Below, in pieces: positions 16,349-24,542 of a stretch of 64,000 nt of DNA. The stretch is from NCBI RefSeq assembly GCF_034263275.1, contig NZ_CP139559.1:6510001-6574000 (forward strand), given 5' to 3'. The notes below the pieces were generated by a model. It had not been told where the DNA came from. It saw nothing but the letters and a program-made list of their open reading frames with translations, and did not search any database. The DNA comes from Mucilaginibacter sp. cycad4 (GTDB lineage Bacteria; Bacteroidota; Bacteroidia; Sphingobacteriales; Sphingobacteriaceae). The number at the start of each line of letters is the position of its first letter. The stretch's first letter is position 1. A program made the position numbers and the translations under genes.

Positions 16349-16912
16349 ATGAGCGAACTCATTAAAAAACAAGTAAACGATGCAAAGGCCAATATGGATA
16401 AGGCCATTGAGCATGCGGACAGCGAACTAAATAAAATACGTGCAGGTAAAGCAAGCCCATCATTATTGGATGACGTTAAAGTTGATTACTACGGTACACC
16501 AACACCTCTTAGCCAGATCGGCAGTGTAAATACTCCTGATGCCCGTACTATCGTTGTTCAGCCATGGGAAAAATCATTACTGGGCGCAATTGAAAAAGCC
16601 ATCAAGGAAGCAAATTTAGGGCTTAACCCACAAAACGACGGTATCATTATCCGTATTAACGTACCGCCGCTTACCGAAGAACGCCGCCGTGACCTGGTTA
16701 AAAAAGCCAAAGGTGAAGCTGAAACCGGTAAAATAGCTATCCGTAACATTCGTAAGGATGCCAACGAAAAGATCAAAAAATTAAAATCGGAAGGTGTTTC
16801 TGAAGATGAAATAAAAACAGGCGAAGCTGAAGTACAAAAACTTACTGATGTTTACATCGCTAAAGTCGACCAGCTTTCAGAAGCTAAAGAAAAAGATATC
16901 ATGACGGTTTAA
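16349..16912 (+). CDS. frr: Ribosome recycling factor
   Basis: 187 residues, the full family length. RRF works with EF-G to split the post-termination ribosome. Family blocks are visible: LNKIRAGKASPSLLDDVKVD, YGTPTPLSQIGSV, RTIVVQPWEKS, IIRINVPPLTEERRRDLVKK and AIRNIRKDANEKIKKL. The pyrH gene that often precedes frr is not here. A classic terminator at 16933-16968 ends the transcript. Confidence 0.97.
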   Translation: MSELIKKQVNDAKANMDKAIEHADSELNKIRAGKASPSLLDDVKVDYYGTPTPLSQIGSVNTPDARTIVVQPWEKSLLGAIEKAIKEANLGLNPQNDGIIIRINVPPLTEERRRDLVKKAKGEAETGKIAIRNIRKDANEKIKKLKSEGVSEDEIKTGEAEVQKLTDVYIAKVDQLSEAKEKDIMTV

Positions 16913-16932
16913 TATTAACCTTGTGTCAAATT

Positions 16933-16968
16933 AAAAGGGAATGAGCTACTTAGCCATTCCCTTTTTTT
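16933..16968 (+). terminator. Rho-independent terminator of frr
   Basis: 11-base perfect stem (16933-16943 with 16955-16965), extended inside by GCTA/TAGC, followed by T7. The longest open frame of the next gene would begin inside this stem (ATG at 16941), which argues for the later start at 16986. Confidence 0.9.
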
Positions 16969-16985
16969 ATGTTTGCTGCCGAAAC

Positions 16986-18746
16986 ATGAATGTATTAATC
17001 TCTTACTTAAAAAAACACCGCGGGATAGTTGTATTTGCACTTTTCCTGGCGGCAATGAATATAGGCTTTTCACTGCTCGACCCATGGATAACCGGCCGCA
17101 TTGTTGACCGTGTTATTGAACAACGCAGTAAGCTGAAATATGACGCATACCTGAACCAGGTGCTGATGCTGGTTGGTGCAGCCATCGGTGTTGCCATGGT
17201 ATCGCGTATAGCTAAAAACTTTCAGGATTATTTTACCAATATAATTACCCAAAAAGTTGGTGCCGAAATGTATGCCGATGGTTTAAAGCACTCGCTTGAG
17301 CTGCCTTACCAGGTATTTGAAGACCAGCGGAGCGGCGAAACTTTGGGCATATTGCAAAAAGTACGTTTAGATTGCGAAAAATTTATCACTTCTTTTATCG
17401 GGATCCTTTTTGTATCCCTGATCGGGATGGTGTTTGTAATTGTATATTCGGTAAGTGTAAGCTATAAAGTTACGTTGGTATATTTTGCAGCGATACCGAT
17501 CATCACTTTTGTGAGTATGGCTATGAGCCGCCGTATCAAAACCATCCAGAAGAAAATTGTGGCCGAAACTACCGCGCTTGCAGGTTCAACTACCGAATCG
17601 TTAAGAAACATTGAGCTGGTAAAAAGTTTGGGTTTGGCCAAGCAGGAAATTGAAAGGTTAAATAATACAACCTACAAAATCCTTGACCTGGAACTGAAAA
17701 AAGTAAAGTATGTACGCAGCATGAGCTTTGTACAGGGCACTACGGTGAACTTGGTAAGAAGTGTGATGGTTGTGGTATTACTGATGCTTATCTTTAAGGA
17801 AACAATATCTCCCGGACAATATTTCAGCTTTTTATTTTACTCATTCTTTTTATTTAACCCTTTGCAGGAGTTAGGCAACGTAATCCTTTCCTGGCGCGAG
17901 GCTGAGGTTTCCCTTGGCAACTTTAACCGGATATTGAGTATCCCTATTGATAAAAAGCCCGAAAAACCTGTATTGCTTGAAAAAGTGAATACCTTAACGT
18001 TTAATGATGTTAGCTTTAAACATTTAACCGCAAATCGTAACGCGCTCAACCATATTAGTTTTGAAACCAATTCCGGAGAAACAATCGCTTTTGTTGGCCC
18101 TTCGGGCTCGGGTAAAACTACGCTCGTTAAATTATTGGTTGGTTTATATCAGCCCTTGCAGGGCGATATTTTATACAATGGTATCTTAAGCAAAGAGATT
18201 GATCTTGATCAGCTGCGTGAAAAAATAGGCTTTGTAACCCAGGATACGCAACTGTTTTCGGGTACTATCCGCGAAAACCTGCAGTTTGTGCGCCCGGGGG
18301 CTACCGACGAGGAATGTATGGATGTGCTACAGCGTGCAGCCTGCCAAACCCTGCTTGCCCGTGCCGATAAAGGTTTAAGCACCGTAATTGGCGAGGGCGG
18401 TGTAAAAGTGTCAGGTGGCGAAAAACAACGCCTTTCTATAGCCCGTGCTTTATTACGCAGGCCGGATATCCTGGTATTTGACGAGGCAACCTCTTCGCTT
18501 GATTCCATCACCGAGGAGGAGATCACCGAAACCATCCGTAATGTATCCGAAAAGGAAAATCATATCACGATCCTGATCGCTCACCGCTTATCAACCATTA
18601 TGCATGCCGACAGCATTTACGTATTGGAGAAAGGCCGTATTATTGAATCGGGTAAGCATGCTGATCTTATTTCCCAAAAAGGTTTATATTATGCTATGTG
18701 GAGGCAACAGATAGGGGAGAAGGATACGGTAGACGCGCTGGATTAA
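16986..18746 (+). CDS. ABC exporter, fused permease and ATPase (MsbA/LmrA type)
   Basis: 586 residues from ATG 16986 (MNVLISYLKKHRG), chosen because the upstream in-frame ATG at 16941 lies inside the frr terminator. The N-terminal half has six membrane helices of the type I exporter fold. The C-terminal ATPase has Walker A GPSGSGKTTLV, Q-loop VTQDTQLFSG, signature VSGGEKQR, Walker B ILVFDEA and the H-loop in IAHRLST. It should act as a homodimer in the inner membrane and export lipid, peptide or drug; the substrate is not evident. A 14-base terminator follows at 18764. Confidence 0.92.
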   Translation: MNVLISYLKKHRGIVVFALFLAAMNIGFSLLDPWITGRIVDRVIEQRSKLKYDAYLNQVLMLVGAAIGVAMVSRIAKNFQDYFTNIITQKVGAEMYADGLKHSLELPYQVFEDQRSGETLGILQKVRLDCEKFITSFIGILFVSLIGMVFVIVYSVSVSYKVTLVYFAAIPIITFVSMAMSRRIKTIQKKIVAETTALAGSTTESLRNIELVKSLGLAKQEIERLNNTTYKILDLELKKVKYVRSMSFVQGTTVNLVRSVMVVVLLMLIFKETISPGQYFSFLFYSFFLFNPLQELGNVILSWREAEVSLGNFNRILSIPIDKKPEKPVLLEKVNTLTFNDVSFKHLTANRNALNHISFETNSGETIAFVGPSGSGKTTLVKLLVGLYQPLQGDILYNGILSKEIDLDQLREKIGFVTQDTQLFSGTIRENLQFVRPGATDEECMDVLQRAACQTLLARADKGLSTVIGEGGVKVSGGEKQRLSIARALLRRPDILVFDEATSSLDSITEEEITETIRNVSEKENHITILIAHRLSTIMHADSIYVLEKGRIIESGKHADLISQKGLYYAMWRQQIGEKDTVDALD

Positions 18747-18763
18747 AAGTATATTTTATTAAA

Positions 18764-18800
18764 ACAACAAAGGCGATATTTGACATCGCCTTTGTTGTGT
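18764..18800 (+). terminator. Terminator after the ABC exporter
   Basis: Perfect 14-base inverted repeat (18764-18777 and 18785-18798) with a 7-base loop, 17 bases after the stop codon. The 3' side is only modestly T-rich (GTGTTTAAAT). Confidence 0.8.
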
Positions 18801-18815
18801 GTTTAAATACCCTCC

Positions 18816-18916
18816 GTCATGCCGAATTTATTTCGGCATCCCACAGGACATGTTCAGCAATTGCTTTGCATGATGGTAACTTAGCTTGTGAGGTGCTGAA
18901 ACAAGTTACCCATGAC
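18816..18916. repeat. Palindromic dispersed repeat, family GTCATG, copy 1
   Basis: A 101-base imperfect inverted repeat that begins GTCATGCCGAA and ends in CATGAC, with CCCACAGGACA and TGTGAGGTGCTGAAACAAGTT inside. Two partners in the window share its ends and inner words and another shares them in part (18932-19028, 63452-63548, 55340-55436). There is no open frame; it looks like a REP or MITE-type element. Confidence 0.75.
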
Positions 18917-18931
18917 ATAATAAAAATTACG

Positions 18932-19028
18932 GTCATGTTGAACTTGTTTCAACATCCCATTTGCTAAGCGGCTTGCAAATCAAGCCGTCTACCTTTCTTG
19001 TGAGGTGCCGAAACAAGTTCGGCATGAC
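18932..19028. repeat. Palindromic dispersed repeat, family GTCATG, copy 2
   Basis: 97 bases, from GTCATGTTGAACTTGTTTC to AACAAGTTCGGCATGAC. The ends pair as an imperfect inverted repeat, and the centre is CTTGCAAATCAAGCCG-like. It is in tandem with copy 1, separated by 15 bases, and is very close to the copy at 63452-63548, including the preceding spacer (CATGAC, then an A-rich stretch ending AAC or TAC). Confidence 0.75.
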
Positions 19029-19158
19029 GACGGAGAGATGTCATGCTACCTTCAGAGGCCGCCGGGTTTAATAACTCAGCATGATGCTTTTATTTTGTAG
19101 GTAGATTTATCTTATGCGTGTCTCCAATAAAAGCAGAATGAGTTGTAAGTCCTTAAAC

Positions 19159-19893
19159 CTAAATATTTTTATTTTCAATCATCCTGAAAAACTCATCGCG
19201 GTAAGTATCCCCTACAGGGATGATCTTGTCGCCTATCTGGATGCGGCTGCGTTCAATGCTGTCAATTTTGTTAAGGGCTACAATGTATGATTTGTGTACC
19301 CGAACAAAATGTTTTTCGGGGAGTGCATCTTCCATCTTTTTCATGCCCTGCAGGGTAATGATCCGCTCGGCAGAGGTAAAAATGCTGATATAATCCTTCA
19401 AGCCCTCAATAAACATGATGTCATGCAGGTATACCTTCTGGATCTTATGTTCGGTTTTTACAAAGATAAAATCGGTTGAAAAATCATCCTGCTGCACGGG
19501 TTCAGCCTGCATCACTACCTGTGGTTTGGCTGCAACCGGCTGGATAATACTTTGTGCTTTTTGTACCGATTTAAAAAAACGATCAAATGCGATAGGCTTT
19601 AACAGGTAATCAACTACATCAAGCTCATAACCTTCAAGCGCGTACTGCGGGTAGGCTGTGGTTAAAATAACCTTAGCTTTTCCGTTGGCAATTTTCAGGA
19701 ACTGGATGCCGGTAAGCTCGGGCATCTGAACATCTAAAAACACCAGGTCGGCTTCGGCCGCCTGTACCATGGTAAGCGCCTCGATGGGGTTGGTTGTCGC
19801 TTTAACCAATTGCAAAAAAGGCATCTTGGAAATATAGTCTTCCAAAATATGCAGCGCCAAAGGCTCATCGTCAACTACCAAACATCTTATCAT
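19159..19893 (-). CDS. LytTR-family response regulator
   Basis: 244 residues. The receiver domain (1-120) has the acidic pocket DDE at 8-10, phosphoacceptor Asp54 (LVFLDVQMPE) and the Lys of the KPIAFDRF loop. The LytTR DNA-binding domain fills about 145-244 (FIFVKTEHKIQKVYLHDIMF, then HFVRVHKSYIVALNKID). A Gln/Pro/Val-rich linker joins them. It should be phosphorylated by the LytS-type kinase encoded at 21301-22356; a DUF1080 gene lies between, all on the minus strand with gaps of 54 and 18 bases, so the three form one operon. Targets are not visible. Confidence 0.94.
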   Translation of the reverse strand: MIRCLVVDDEPLALHILEDYISKMPFLQLVKATTNPIEALTMVQAAEADLVFLDVQMPELTGIQFLKIANGKAKVILTTAYPQYALEGYELDVVDYLLKPIAFDRFFKSVQKAQSIIQPVAAKPQVVMQAEPVQQDDFSTDFIFVKTEHKIQKVYLHDIMFIEGLKDYISIFTSAERIITLQGMKKMEDALPEKHFVRVHKSYIVALNKIDSIERSRIQIGDKIIPVGDTYRDEFFRMIENKNI

Positions 19894-19947
19894 AGCGTAA
19901 AAATAATGTAATAATGGTTATCTTAAATTTTTTAATGTGCTGTTTTG

Positions 19948-21282
19948 TTATAACGGCGTCAATTCAACAGATTTATACCAGATTTCGGCTCCTTCCGATT
20001 GTAACAGAATGCGGCCATGCGATAATGAGGCTATTCCCCAGTTTACCAAATGCCCGTTAACATAATGTTCAATCTGGCTGCCGTTGCAAATAATTTCGAT
20101 GGTGTTCCACTCGCCGCGCGGGTTTTCAAAATTGGCGGTGCGGTAAACACGCTGCTGGTCCCACTCAATGGCCGATTTATTGGGTGTAACAACATTGGTA
20201 TGCTGTACACACCAAATATCGCCGCAATCACCCTCCTGGATCTGACATTCTATCGATCTTGGCCAAACAATATCTTTATCAGCCTCGCCAAAATGATATA
20301 AGATACCCGCATCGCGTACGCCCTTTTCGCGCGGATGATATTGTTTTGTTCCCCATTTAAATACCACCTTGAGATAATAGTTATCGTACGATTTTTGGGT
20401 AGCCATGTAGCCAAAGTATTTACCCATTACATGCACCATCCCATTTTCAATGGAGAAGTTATTATGCACATCGTTATCCTTGCCCAAAGTATCCAGGTAA
20501 GTATACCAACCCTTTTTATCCTTGCCGTTTAATAATTTTTGAACCCCAATCTCCCTGATCCAGATATTGCGGAACGATACCGGGAACTCATGCTCTTGTA
20601 GCAATAAAGGTAAGGCGAAGGCATGTTTTTGATATTTGGGTTGACCAACATGCGCCACTGTTCCTTTTATAGCTACATGGTTTTGTACCAGTATGCCATT
20701 GTGTAATACGGTAATGTAAGCCGGTGTTTTAACAGAGCTGTCGATATTAAAACGTGGGGCTGTGTAGATGATATCATACTTTTGCCACTGGCCCGGTTTA
20801 AGCGAGGCGTTTACCTGCGGTACATATTGTTTATATATAGAACCTGCCTGGCCGTTTGAGTAGGTGCGGTTTTTATAACTGTCGAGGATCTGCAGTTCGT
20901 AGCGGCTCTGCATAATTACGCCGCTATTACCGCGCTCCTGGCCTTCACCTTTAACAATGGCCGGGGTACGCCATTCAATATGCAACTGGCAATCGGCAAA
21001 GTTTTGTTTCGTGATGATGGAGCCGCTGCCCGGCTTAACGGTTACCATACCATCCTTTACTATCCAACCCGGTTTGTTGCCTTTTTGATTTGTCCATTTA
21101 TCCAGGTTTTTGCCATCAAACAAAATAATAGCATCAGATGGCGGTTTGTTGCCGGCGCCAGGTAAAACCACTTCAGGTTCAGGGTCCCAAACTTCGGTTG
21201 CTTTAGGATCAGTTTGCGCAGATGCTGTAATGGCCGATGCTGCAAAAAACAGGGCTGGGAGCAATTTTTTCAAACAGGGCAT
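19948..21282 (-). CDS. Exported protein with two DUF1080 (3-keto-disaccharide hydrolase-like) domains
   Basis: 444 residues with a signal peptide (LLPALFFAASAITASAQ). Two concanavalin-like DUF1080 units follow: about 50-245 (ILFDGKNLDKWTNQKG, RGNSGVIMQSRYELQILDSY, GQWQKYDIIYTAP) and about 255-444 (LLNGKDKKGWYTYLDTLGKD, YYLKVVFKWGTKQY, GEWNTIEIICNGSQIEHYVN). Some DUF1080 proteins have been shown to cleave 3-keto-glycosides; many others are uncharacterised. It should lie in the periplasm or cell envelope. Its position between a histidine kinase and the response regulator is unusual and suggests either an accessory sensor or a co-regulated target. Confidence 0.88.
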   Translation of the reverse strand: MPCLKKLLPALFFAASAITASAQTDPKATEVWDPEPEVVLPGAGNKPPSDAIILFDGKNLDKWTNQKGNKPGWIVKDGMVTVKPGSGSIITKQNFADCQLHIEWRTPAIVKGEGQERGNSGVIMQSRYELQILDSYKNRTYSNGQAGSIYKQYVPQVNASLKPGQWQKYDIIYTAPRFNIDSSVKTPAYITVLHNGILVQNHVAIKGTVAHVGQPKYQKHAFALPLLLQEHEFPVSFRNIWIREIGVQKLLNGKDKKGWYTYLDTLGKDNDVHNNFSIENGMVHVMGKYFGYMATQKSYDNYYLKVVFKWGTKQYHPREKGVRDAGILYHFGEADKDIVWPRSIECQIQEGDCGDIWCVQHTNVVTPNKSAIEWDQQRVYRTANFENPRGEWNTIEIICNGSQIEHYVNGHLVNWGIASLSHGRILLQSEGAEIWYKSVELTPL

Positions 21283-21300
21283 GGTTATAATGGGTTATAA

Positions 21301-22356
21301 CTATAAATCTATTGATAATTCGCAGGTATAGGTATATTCTTCGTCCCTTATTTTTAAAGAGTACCTATTGGGATAAAGGAGATCAAGCCGGCGCTGTACA
21401 TTGATCAAACCAATGCCGCCCACAGCATCCCGGTTATTGTTATGTTTTTTGTTTTGGATGTAAAAATGCAGTTTGCCATCCGCTACGTTAATAAGTAACT
21501 TAATAGGCGAGTTGATATCATTAGCAACGCCATGCTTAAAAGCGTTTTCGATAAAAGCGATCAGTAATAACGGCTCTATTTTTTGATCGGTGATATTGCC
21601 ATCTACCTTAAAATCAATAAAGGCTTTACTACCAAAGCGGATCTTTTGAAGGTCGATATAGTTTTGCAGGTACTGGAGCTCTTTATCCAGGTCGACTTTA
21701 TTATCGTTACACTCATACAGCATGTAACGCATAATTTCCGAAAGTTTTAAAATGGCCTCGGGCGTGGTTTCGGAACGTTGATAGGCCAGCGAATAAATAC
21801 TGTTTAAAGAGTTGAACAAAAAATGGGGGTTGATTTGCGACTTCAGAAAAGCCAGCTCGGCAATCAGGCGCTGGTTTTCCAGGTCGCGCTGAATGCGTTC
21901 GTTCAGGAACCAGTCTGTACTGAACTTTAAAGCCGTGCTCAGGAAAACAAATATCAAGCTGGTAAAAATGCTGCTGTAAAAATAGGTGGCAAAACTGGTT
22001 ACATGACCTTTTTGATGTACTAATACAATATCCTTAAATATAAGCCCCACCCCGTACTTGCCTACGCCGTAAACTATAATGCTTGCCAGTACAAAGGTGG
22101 CATATTCCCAGTAATGTTTTTTATTAAGGAAATTGGGGATATAAACCAGGTAGTTAAGATAAAACAGGCTGATGTTGATAGCGGGATAAAGCAAAAAGAT
22201 CACCAGCAGCTCTTTGGTACTGAGCTGCGCATCGTTTAGCCTTGCCAAAAAAACAAAAAAGGATATAATGCCCGTCCAAAAAAACAGGTGCCAAAAAATT
22301 ATCCAGGCAGTTTTTATGCCGGTTCTGGATTTCGGTAATGGTAATGAAGCCTCCAT
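21301..22356 (-). CDS. LytS-type membrane histidine kinase
   Basis: 351 residues. Four membrane helices fill about 16-145. They are followed by a short coiled region (FLNERIQRDLENQRLIAEL) and the His_kinase domain: phosphoacceptor His178 in LKSQINPHFLFNSLNSI, then the ATPase part with N-box LIAFIENAFKHG (Asn271) and the GGIGLINVQRRL lid. There is no extracellular sensor domain, so the signal is probably sensed in the membrane or by a partner protein. First gene of the kinase-DUF1080-LytTR operon and divergent from the ABC transporter genes starting near 22598. Confidence 0.93.
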   Translation of the reverse strand: MEASLPLPKSRTGIKTAWIIFWHLFFWTGIISFFVFLARLNDAQLSTKELLVIFLLYPAINISLFYLNYLVYIPNFLNKKHYWEYATFVLASIIVYGVGKYGVGLIFKDIVLVHQKGHVTSFATYFYSSIFTSLIFVFLSTALKFSTDWFLNERIQRDLENQRLIAELAFLKSQINPHFLFNSLNSIYSLAYQRSETTPEAILKLSEIMRYMLYECNDNKVDLDKELQYLQNYIDLQKIRFGSKAFIDFKVDGNITDQKIEPLLLIAFIENAFKHGVANDINSPIKLLINVADGKLHFYIQNKKHNNNRDAVGGIGLINVQRRLDLLYPNRYSLKIRDEEYTYTCELSIDL

Positions 22357-22597
22357 TCGCTGTTTCTAAATCCCTTTTATGTTTACGGGTGTGGCATCTA
22401 ATTTAATATTTTGATAATGATATCAGCCTGTTATTTATATATAGCTGCCCTTTTTTTCGATGAACTGGCTTTTATTATCGATGAACCGGTTAAAAGGTAT
22501 AGAAAAGCGTTCATCTATAAACAAAGTGTGTTGGTCTAAATGATTTTAGCAGGTTATTTTTTTAATATTCCTTTGTTGTATAAAATCACCACTCACA

Positions 22598-22810
22598 ATG
22601 AAAACGCTTATCAAAAATTCAAATCCTTTTATCATGTTATTGATCCCGGTAATGTTTGCCCTTATTTTGGGTGTTACTTACCAGTTCGAACAAAAAAAGG
22701 AAACAGCAATAATTGGCCGCACAGCAGTACATGCTACCTCATTGTTTCACAAAGGTTTTGTAATGGTTAAAACCGTTTGCTCAATAGCAAAAAACAATAA
22801 TATATGGTAA
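22598..22810 (+). CDS. Small single-helix membrane protein preceding an ABC transporter
   Basis: 70 residues: a short polar start, one hydrophobic helix (about 11-26, PFIMLLIPVMFALILG), then a cytoplasmic-type tail with FEQKKE and a second mildly hydrophobic stretch (TSLFHKGFVMVKTVCSIA). Its stop codon overlaps the ATG of the ABC ATPase gene by 7 bases (ATGGTAA), a typical coupling arrangement. I recognise no family. It could be a small subunit or a leader peptide. Its reality rests on the coupling and the membrane helix, so this is a moderate call. Confidence 0.5.
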   Translation: MKTLIKNSNPFIMLLIPVMFALILGVTYQFEQKKETAIIGRTAVHATSLFHKGFVMVKTVCSIAKNNNIW

Positions 22811-23703
22811 TTACTACCGAAGGCCTTTCCTTCACCTTTGGTAAGCAGCAGGTAGTTAAATCACTGGCGCTGCAAGTTCCTGAAGGAAGTATATATGGTT
22901 TTCTCGGTCCCAATGGTGCCGGGAAAACCACTACCATCAAACTCCTGCTTAACCTGCTAAAACCCGATGCAGGCAACATCCACATTTTTGAGCAGGATAT
23001 TAAAACAAACCGCATCAACATACTTTCGCAAATAGGTTCGCTTATTGAGCAGCCTGCTTTATATCAGCATTTAACCGGGAGGGAAAATTTATTAAACAGG
23101 GCCTTATTATTACAGGTGCCTGCTCGGCGCGTTGAAGATATGCTTGACCTGGTACAGTTAACCGCCGCCGCCAATAAAAAGGCCGGGCAATATTCATTAG
23201 GGATGAAGCAGCGCCTTGGCATTGCGCTGGCCCTGCTGGCCGATCCTAAATTGTTGATTTTAGATGAGCCTACCAACGGCCTCGACCCCAACGGTATTAT
23301 CGAGATCCGCGAGCTGTTGAAAAAGCTTGTGGCCAAACATGGCAAAACTGTTTTTATATCGAGCCATTTGCTTGGCGAGATTGAACGGATGGCCACGCAT
23401 GTGGGCATTATAAATAATGGCGCCATGCTTTTTCAGGGGAGTGTTGCCGACCTGCAGGCCATCAGCAAACCACTGGTGCGCGTTGATGCCGAAAATACTG
23501 TTGACGCCGCCAACCTGTTAACCCGCAACCATATTAACGTTACCGAAGTAACCGACGAACATTTACTGGTACCCTACATCTCCAAACAACAAATGGGCGA
23601 GATCAACGCCCTGCTCAATAAAAACGGGCAAACAGTTTACAGCATCAGTAAACAGCAAAAAGACCTGGAAAAACTATTTTTAGATATCACCCAAAGCGCC
23701 TAA
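22804..23703 (+). CDS. ABC-2 type transporter ATP-binding protein (BcrA type)
   Basis: 299 residues. ATPase core: Walker A GPNGAGKTTTIKLL, Q-loop GSLIEQPALYQHLTG, signature YSLGMKQRLGIA, Walker B LLILDEPTNGLDP and H-loop ISSHLL. The C-terminal 80 residues are the BcrA-like regulatory extension. It energises the permease encoded 3 bases downstream. Relatives export peptide antibiotics such as bacitracin or serve bacteriocin immunity. The neighbouring LytTR system, on the other strand, may control it, as in many BceRS/LytTR pairs, but no operator was identified. Confidence 0.93.
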   Translation: MVITTEGLSFTFGKQQVVKSLALQVPEGSIYGFLGPNGAGKTTTIKLLLNLLKPDAGNIHIFEQDIKTNRINILSQIGSLIEQPALYQHLTGRENLLNRALLLQVPARRVEDMLDLVQLTAAANKKAGQYSLGMKQRLGIALALLADPKLLILDEPTNGLDPNGIIEIRELLKKLVAKHGKTVFISSHLLGEIERMATHVGIINNGAMLFQGSVADLQAISKPLVRVDAENTVDAANLLTRNHINVTEVTDEHLLVPYISKQQMGEINALLNKNGQTVYSISKQQKDLEKLFLDITQSA

Positions 23704-23706
23704 GCC

Positions 23707-24507
23707 ATGAAAGGATTTATACTGTCATTCCGTTCGGAGTTTTACAAAAGCCGTAAAACGCTTGGTTTCTGGGCTTCTGTCATGTTGCCTTTATTTATAG
23801 GTGTTTTGCTGTTCGTGGGGTTTTATACCAAGAGCGAAAAGTTGGTGTCAATGCCGCCAATGATGCTTTGGCTGCAGTTTGCTGGTGCCATTTTGGGTAT
23901 CATGGGCTCGCTGATATTGCCGATGTACATTATTTTTATTGCTTATTCGGTAAACAGCATCGAACACCGGGCTGATACCTGGAAAACATTGTTTAACCTG
24001 CCAATCCCGCGCTGGTCGGTTTATGCAGCTAAATTTTTTTATGCGGTATTCCTTGTATTTGTTTGCCTTGCATTGTTTGTACTGTTTACCATTGGTTTCG
24101 GCAATTTACTAAGCATAGTAAAACCAGAGTTACGGTTCGACGATTTCCACATGGAGAAAGAACTGGCACAGATCTATTTTAAGCTGTTCCTATCGTCATT
24201 GGGCATTCTCTCTATCCAGTTTTTACTCAGCCTTTTTTGGGCCGATTTCTTAAAGCCGATGGGGATAGGCTTTGTATGTACTATAGCCGGAGTTGTGGCA
24301 GCCACAAAAGGTTGGGAATATAGTTACTTATTTCCATATGCTCATCCCATGGCTGCTATCAGCAGCATGTTAAAAAATAATCATGGCGATCCCTCTAACA
24401 GGTTACAGATAGATGTTTTTACCAAAGATGTATTTGTAAGTATGGCTATTGCAGTTGTAGTATTTGTGGCAGGATATTTTATCGTACAGCGTAAGAGTGT
24501 AAAGTAG
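23707..24507 (+). CDS. ABC-2 type transporter permease
   Basis: 266 residues with six predicted membrane helices (around 20-40, 58-80, 103-127, 157-176, 183-200 and 236-258). It starts MKGFILSFRSEFYKSRKTLG, typical of bacitracin-type or lantibiotic-immunity permeases (a short amphipathic N-terminus followed by K/R). It begins 3 bases after the ATPase stop codon, so the two are co-translated. It is convergent with the rhomboid gene, 35 bases away, with no clear terminator between. Confidence 0.88.
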   Translation: MKGFILSFRSEFYKSRKTLGFWASVMLPLFIGVLLFVGFYTKSEKLVSMPPMMLWLQFAGAILGIMGSLILPMYIIFIAYSVNSIEHRADTWKTLFNLPIPRWSVYAAKFFYAVFLVFVCLALFVLFTIGFGNLLSIVKPELRFDDFHMEKELAQIYFKLFLSSLGILSIQFLLSLFWADFLKPMGIGFVCTIAGVVAATKGWEYSYLFPYAHPMAAISSMLKNNHGDPSNRLQIDVFTKDVFVSMAIAVVVFVAGYFIVQRKSVK

Positions 24508-24542
24508 TTTTAGTGATTAAAGGTCGGAGGTATTTTACGCAT

